From: Flavobacteriales bacterium
Lineage (GTDB): Bacteria > Bacteroidota > Bacteroidia > Flavobacteriales_D > Crocinitomicaceae
Direction of reading: 5' to 3'
DNA length: 64,000 nt
Assembly: GCA_947500755.1 (NCBI GenBank)
Contig: CANMTO010000005.1
Location: 39,187-103,186, forward strand
A program made the translations under genes and the position numbers. Under the pieces are notes generated by a model. That model had not been told where the DNA came from. It worked only from the letters and a program-made list of their open reading frames with translations, and searched no databases. Position 1 is the stretch's first letter. Each line of letters starts with the position of its first letter. Positions 61,449 to 64,000 of this stretch are shown here, piece after piece.

Positions 61449-61841
61449 ATGAAGTATTTTCTATTTTTTACTCTTGGTGTTGTTTGTATGACTGGTTGCA
61501 ACAAGCCCATCTTCGATTACCGATTAAAATACCTTGGAACTTACCAAGTGACCTCCTACAATACAAGTTGGATGATGGGGCAAGCACCGCTCATCGACAC
61601 CTCCTTTTATTCAATTGAAGTAAAACGGTCGGATGAAAGATATTATATTGACTTTATTAGTGAGAATGGAGAAACATCTTATCTCATAGAAACCAATGGG
61701 AAATTACATTATAAAAGCCATGATTTTCATTATCAGGTGAGTGGTAATTTTACAGATAAAAACCATTTCGAGTTGAGTGGAGGCTATTATGGGCTTGGTG
61801 GAGGTAACTCATTTAAAGCCTTTGGGATTAAACAAAAATAA
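61449..61841 (+). CDS. Small lipoprotein of unknown function
   Basis: A 130-residue protein with lipobox VCMTGC (Cys17). The mature domain is beta-rich and aromatic (YLGTYQVTSYNTSWMMG, YYIDFISENGETSYLIE). It resembles many short Bacteroidota lipoproteins with no assigned role. It starts 2 bases after polA, so it is co-transcribed, and dxr follows 28 bases later. Confidence 0.7.
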   Translation: MKYFLFFTLGVVCMTGCNKPIFDYRLKYLGTYQVTSYNTSWMMGQAPLIDTSFYSIEVKRSDERYYIDFISENGETSYLIETNGKLHYKSHDFHYQVSGNFTDKNHFELSGGYYGLGGGNSFKAFGIKQK

Positions 61842-61869
61842 AACCACAATACATTAGGGAAGCCAATTA

Positions 61870-63075
61870 ATGTCTTTGGTAACATCAGTTATGGAACAAG
61901 AAAACGACAAGCAAAAGCATAAAAAACGCGGTGTAGCGATTTTAGGGTCTACCGGCTCCATCGGTACACAAGCCCTTGAAGTGATAGAAGTATATCCGGA
62001 ATTATTTGATTTGCAAGTGATAACTGCCGGGAACAATGCGGATTTGTTAATTGAACAGGCACTCAAGTTTAATCCCAACATGGTGGTCATTGGAGATGAA
62101 ACCCAGTATAACAAGGTAAAAGAAGCGCTTTGGAACGAAGACATTCATGTATATTGTGGCGCTGATGCCTTGTGTCAGGTGGTTCAATCCACCGATGTAG
62201 ATGTGGTATTAACCGCCTTAGTGGGCTACGCAGGTCTTAAACCTACCATTGCAGCGATTGAAGCAAAAAAAGATATAGCACTCGCCAATAAAGAAACCTT
62301 AGTGGTTGCCGGGCAATTAATTACGGCTATGGCCAAATCGTATGGCGTAAATATCTATCCCGTAGATTCTGAACATTCAGCTATTTTCCAATGCCTACCT
62401 GGAGAATTCATGAATCCCATTGAGAAAATCTATTTAACGGCTTCGGGTGGTCCGTTTAGAGGATATTCCACGGAACAACTGGCGCAAGTAACCAAAGCAC
62501 AAGCATTAAAACATCCAAATTGGAGTATGGGGGCGAAAATCACCATCGACTCTGCTACGATGATGAATAAAGGCCTAGAGGTTATTGAAGCGAAGTGGTT
62601 ATTTAACTTAACGGCAGAACAAATCGATGTGGTTGTTCATCCGCAAAGCATCGTGCATTCGTTGGTTCAATTTGAAGACGGGAGCATGAAAGCCCAAATG
62701 GGCTTGCCGGATATGAAATTACCCATTCAATACGCCCTTACGTTTCCTTATCGATTGAAAACGAATTACCCACGATTCAATTTTATGGACTATCCGAACC
62801 TTACCTTTGAAACACCTGACCGGATAACCTTTAAAAATTTAGATTTAGCCTATCAGGCCATGGATCGTGATGGTACCGTGCCTTGTGCATTGAATGCAGC
62901 AAATGAGATTGCGGTTCAAGCATTTCTAGACGAACGCATTGCATTTTTAGATATCGCTCGCATAAATGAACATGTAATGAATACGGTAACGCATGTTTCA
63001 AAACCTTCATTAGAAGATTATATTGCTATAGATTTAGAGGCACGACGAATGGCAAGCTTATTGGTTGGAAAATAA
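61870..63075 (+). CDS. dxr: 1-deoxy-D-xylulose 5-phosphate reductoisomerase
   Basis: A 401-residue DXR (IspC). The NADPH-binding GSTGSIGTQALEV, the ALANKETLVVAG and PVDSEHSAIFQCL motifs and the metal site around SGGPFRG, MMNKGLEVIEA and VVHPQSIVHSLVQF are complete. It converts DXP to MEP in the non-mevalonate isoprenoid pathway. The start at ATG 61870 has an AGGGA upstream; an ATG at 61891 (MEQENDKQ) is an alternative. The rseP gene that often follows dxr in Bacteroidota is absent here, replaced by a lipoprotein gene. Confidence 0.96.
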   Translation: MSLVTSVMEQENDKQKHKKRGVAILGSTGSIGTQALEVIEVYPELFDLQVITAGNNADLLIEQALKFNPNMVVIGDETQYNKVKEALWNEDIHVYCGADALCQVVQSTDVDVVLTALVGYAGLKPTIAAIEAKKDIALANKETLVVAGQLITAMAKSYGVNIYPVDSEHSAIFQCLPGEFMNPIEKIYLTASGGPFRGYSTEQLAQVTKAQALKHPNWSMGAKITIDSATMMNKGLEVIEAKWLFNLTAEQIDVVVHPQSIVHSLVQFEDGSMKAQMGLPDMKLPIQYALTFPYRLKTNYPRFNFMDYPNLTFETPDRITFKNLDLAYQAMDRDGTVPCALNAANEIAVQAFLDERIAFLDIARINEHVMNTVTHVSKPSLEDYIAIDLEARRMASLLVGK

Positions 63076-63093
63076 ATTATATCCATACGTTCT

Positions 63094-63624
63094 ATGAAAG
63101 GCAACTTGTACTTATGCGGTTTTTTGTTCCTGTTGGTTTCTTGCAAATCTACTATTACGATACAGGTAACGAACCATTGGCCTTATTGTGGTGGAAAGTT
63201 GCCAGATTCAACCGAAATGAATGGAAGGAATGAAGGATTTTCTTATCATTCATTTCAAATTACTGAAGGCAATAAAACCAAGATAATAAGAACAGATGAA
63301 TTCGGATTATGGAAAGGTCGGTTGGACGTATCGGAGGAAATTACCATTATGGACATCGATAAGACATCTTCCTTGGATGAACTAAAGCTTAAATACCCCC
63401 TTCCGACATCAGACAACGCAACAGAACAACCCGTATATGCGTATTTAACGCCCGAAGAGTGGTTATCTCGTTGTTCATTGGATTATGTTAGCATCGGAGC
63501 ACTTTGCAGTAAGGAGAATATTACGAAAAATGGAAAGATAGACCCACTCCAAGTGGTGATAAATCGAACCTGCTTTACAGGAACCAATCCCATCATAAAA
63601 TACATTGGACCTAAACCGAGGTAA
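63094..63624 (+). CDS. Lipoprotein of unknown function
   Basis: A 176-residue protein with lipobox LLVSC (Cys17) and a mature part containing several cysteines (WPYCGGKLPD, LSRCSLDYVS, GALCSKEN, NRTCFTG). It is mostly beta structure by composition. No family is recognised. It begins 18 bases after dxr and its end overlaps the opposing gene at 63611 by 14 bases. Confidence 0.68.
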   Translation: MKGNLYLCGFLFLLVSCKSTITIQVTNHWPYCGGKLPDSTEMNGRNEGFSYHSFQITEGNKTKIIRTDEFGLWKGRLDVSEEITIMDIDKTSSLDELKLKYPLPTSDNATEQPVYAYLTPEEWLSRCSLDYVSIGALCSKENITKNGKIDPLQVVINRTCFTGTNPIIKYIGPKPR

Positions 63625-63979
63625 TTAGCATCTCAGGGGTTACGTATTCCTTTTCAATAAAATAATCGATAATCGCTTCTTTTAAGACGTGCTTTTGCTC
63701 CTTTTCATTCAGTGTTGGTAAGGCTTGAACCAAGGTGAAATGGGGCCAGTTCTGCTCATCCCGATGAGAGAATTCATAATAACCGCCCGGTGCAAGCAAG
63801 GTGCAAATGGCCACATGCATGAGGTCCATTTTTTCTTGTTTTGAATAGGTTCTATAGCCAAACCCGGCTTCATTTAAGCCAATGAGATAAATCAATGCAG
63901 TTAAATCCAAATCCATTTCAAAGGTTGGTTTCAGGCAGTTAATCAACTTTTGAAAACGTAATTCGGTATCGAAATCCAT
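63611..63979 (-). CDS. Conserved hypothetical protein
   Basis: A 122-residue helical, acidic cytoplasmic protein without signal peptide. Distinctive segments are DLDLTALIYLIGLNEAGFGYRTYSKQEKMDLMHVAIC in two helices and YYEFSHRDEQNWPHFTLVQALPTL. I do not recognise a characterised family. A TACCTTTG box (63984-63991) ends 4 bases before its ATG. Tail-to-tail with the lipoprotein gene. Confidence 0.65.
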   Translation of the reverse strand: MDFDTELRFQKLINCLKPTFEMDLDLTALIYLIGLNEAGFGYRTYSKQEKMDLMHVAICTLLAPGGYYEFSHRDEQNWPHFTLVQALPTLNEKEQKHVLKEAIIDYFIEKEYVTPEMLITSV

Positions 63980-63983
63980 GGTG

Positions 63984-63991
63984 CAAAGGTA
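63984..63991 (-). promoter_or_regulatory. Candidate -7 box (TACCTTTG) abutting the 63979 gene
   Basis: Minus strand TACCTTTG, an exact TAnnTTTG, followed by CACC and the ATG at 63979, so it ends 4 bases before the start codon. The -33 region would lie outside the window. Confidence 0.4.
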
Positions 63992-64000
63992 TGAAAGGAA

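Noticed and set aside
1..64000. Possible tRNA genes, CRISPR repeats, insertion sequences or prophage
   Set aside because: No gap is long enough for more than one tRNA, and none of the gaps reads as a cloverleaf; there are no direct-repeat arrays, transposase-like proteins or integrase genes.

Overview
The window is a densely packed bacterial chromosome segment from a Bacteroidota, most likely a Flavobacteriales-type organism (Crocinitomicaceae/Cryomorphaceae-like is my guess, not demonstrated). Grounds: gldA, two large secreted proteins ending in the gliding-motility-associated (type B) C-terminal domain used by the type IX secretion system, a TonB-dependent receptor with a carboxypeptidase-regulatory-like plug extension, many lipoproteins with Bacteroidota-style lipoboxes, DUF349 and split-transketolase genes, moderately AT-rich codon use, and promoter-like boxes of the Bacteroidota type (TAnnTTTG, sometimes with an upstream TTG). 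I found no tRNA, rRNA, CRISPR array, insertion sequence or prophage. No gap exceeds 300 bases; the longest is about 164 bases (17540-17703).

Layout. 1-5305 (minus): a partial GT9 glycosyltransferase, a REC-PAS-histidine kinase hybrid, a membrane protein, a DUF349 protein and a PfkB-family kinase in one overlapping run. 5365-8529 (minus): ALDH7-type aldehyde dehydrogenase, ribosomal protein bL25 (rplY) and PRPP synthetase (prs). 8616-16488 (plus): xseA, rnpA, an S41 C-terminal protease, an O-antigen-ligase-like protein, gldA, tyrS and a DUF3108 protein. 16481-25431 is mostly minus: queA, then an O-acyltransfer cassette (MBOAT + DHHW/AlgJ-like + SGNH-LysM), then a split transketolase with a von Willebrand A protein between its halves. 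25580-36219 is mostly plus: a small secreted protein and a P-domain T9SS cargo, gapA tail-to-tail with pgk, an M1 aminopeptidase lipoprotein, bcp, recA (with a striking inverted repeat in front), a DUF5011-like lipoprotein and a thioredoxin. 36208-41363 (minus): hypothetical, lipB, a phosphoglucose/phosphomannose isomerase, an acyl-CoA carboxylase beta subunit, a membrane protein and a TPR lipoprotein. 41415-50158 is mixed: quinone reductase-like, tadA, RidA, a methyltransferase, a thioredoxin-like protein, a TonB receptor and envelope proteins. 50151-57103 (minus): an RluB-like pseudouridine synthase, YraN, a choice-of-anchor-L T9SS cargo and a compact four-gene sugar-tailoring unit (FAD oxidoreductase, methyltransferase, SDR, glycosyltransferase). 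57232-63979: M20 dipeptidase, polA, dxr, two lipoproteins and a conserved hypothetical.

How it fits together. Most of the window is housekeeping: central carbon metabolism (gapA, pgk, transketolase, prs), translation and RNA modification (rplY, tyrS, queA, tadA, rnpA, RluB-like), DNA repair (recA, polA, xseA), lipoate and isoprenoid synthesis (lipB, dxr) and redox defence (bcp, thioredoxins). It is interleaved with envelope functions. The most unusual signals are the O-acyltransfer triad whose esterase-like member carries LysM, the VWA gene inside the transketolase operon, the isolated sugar-tailoring operon, the 10-bp inverted repeat before recA, and several promoter -7 boxes only 3-6 bases from start codons, suggesting leaderless or nearly leaderless messages. 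I found no clear new defence or mobile system.
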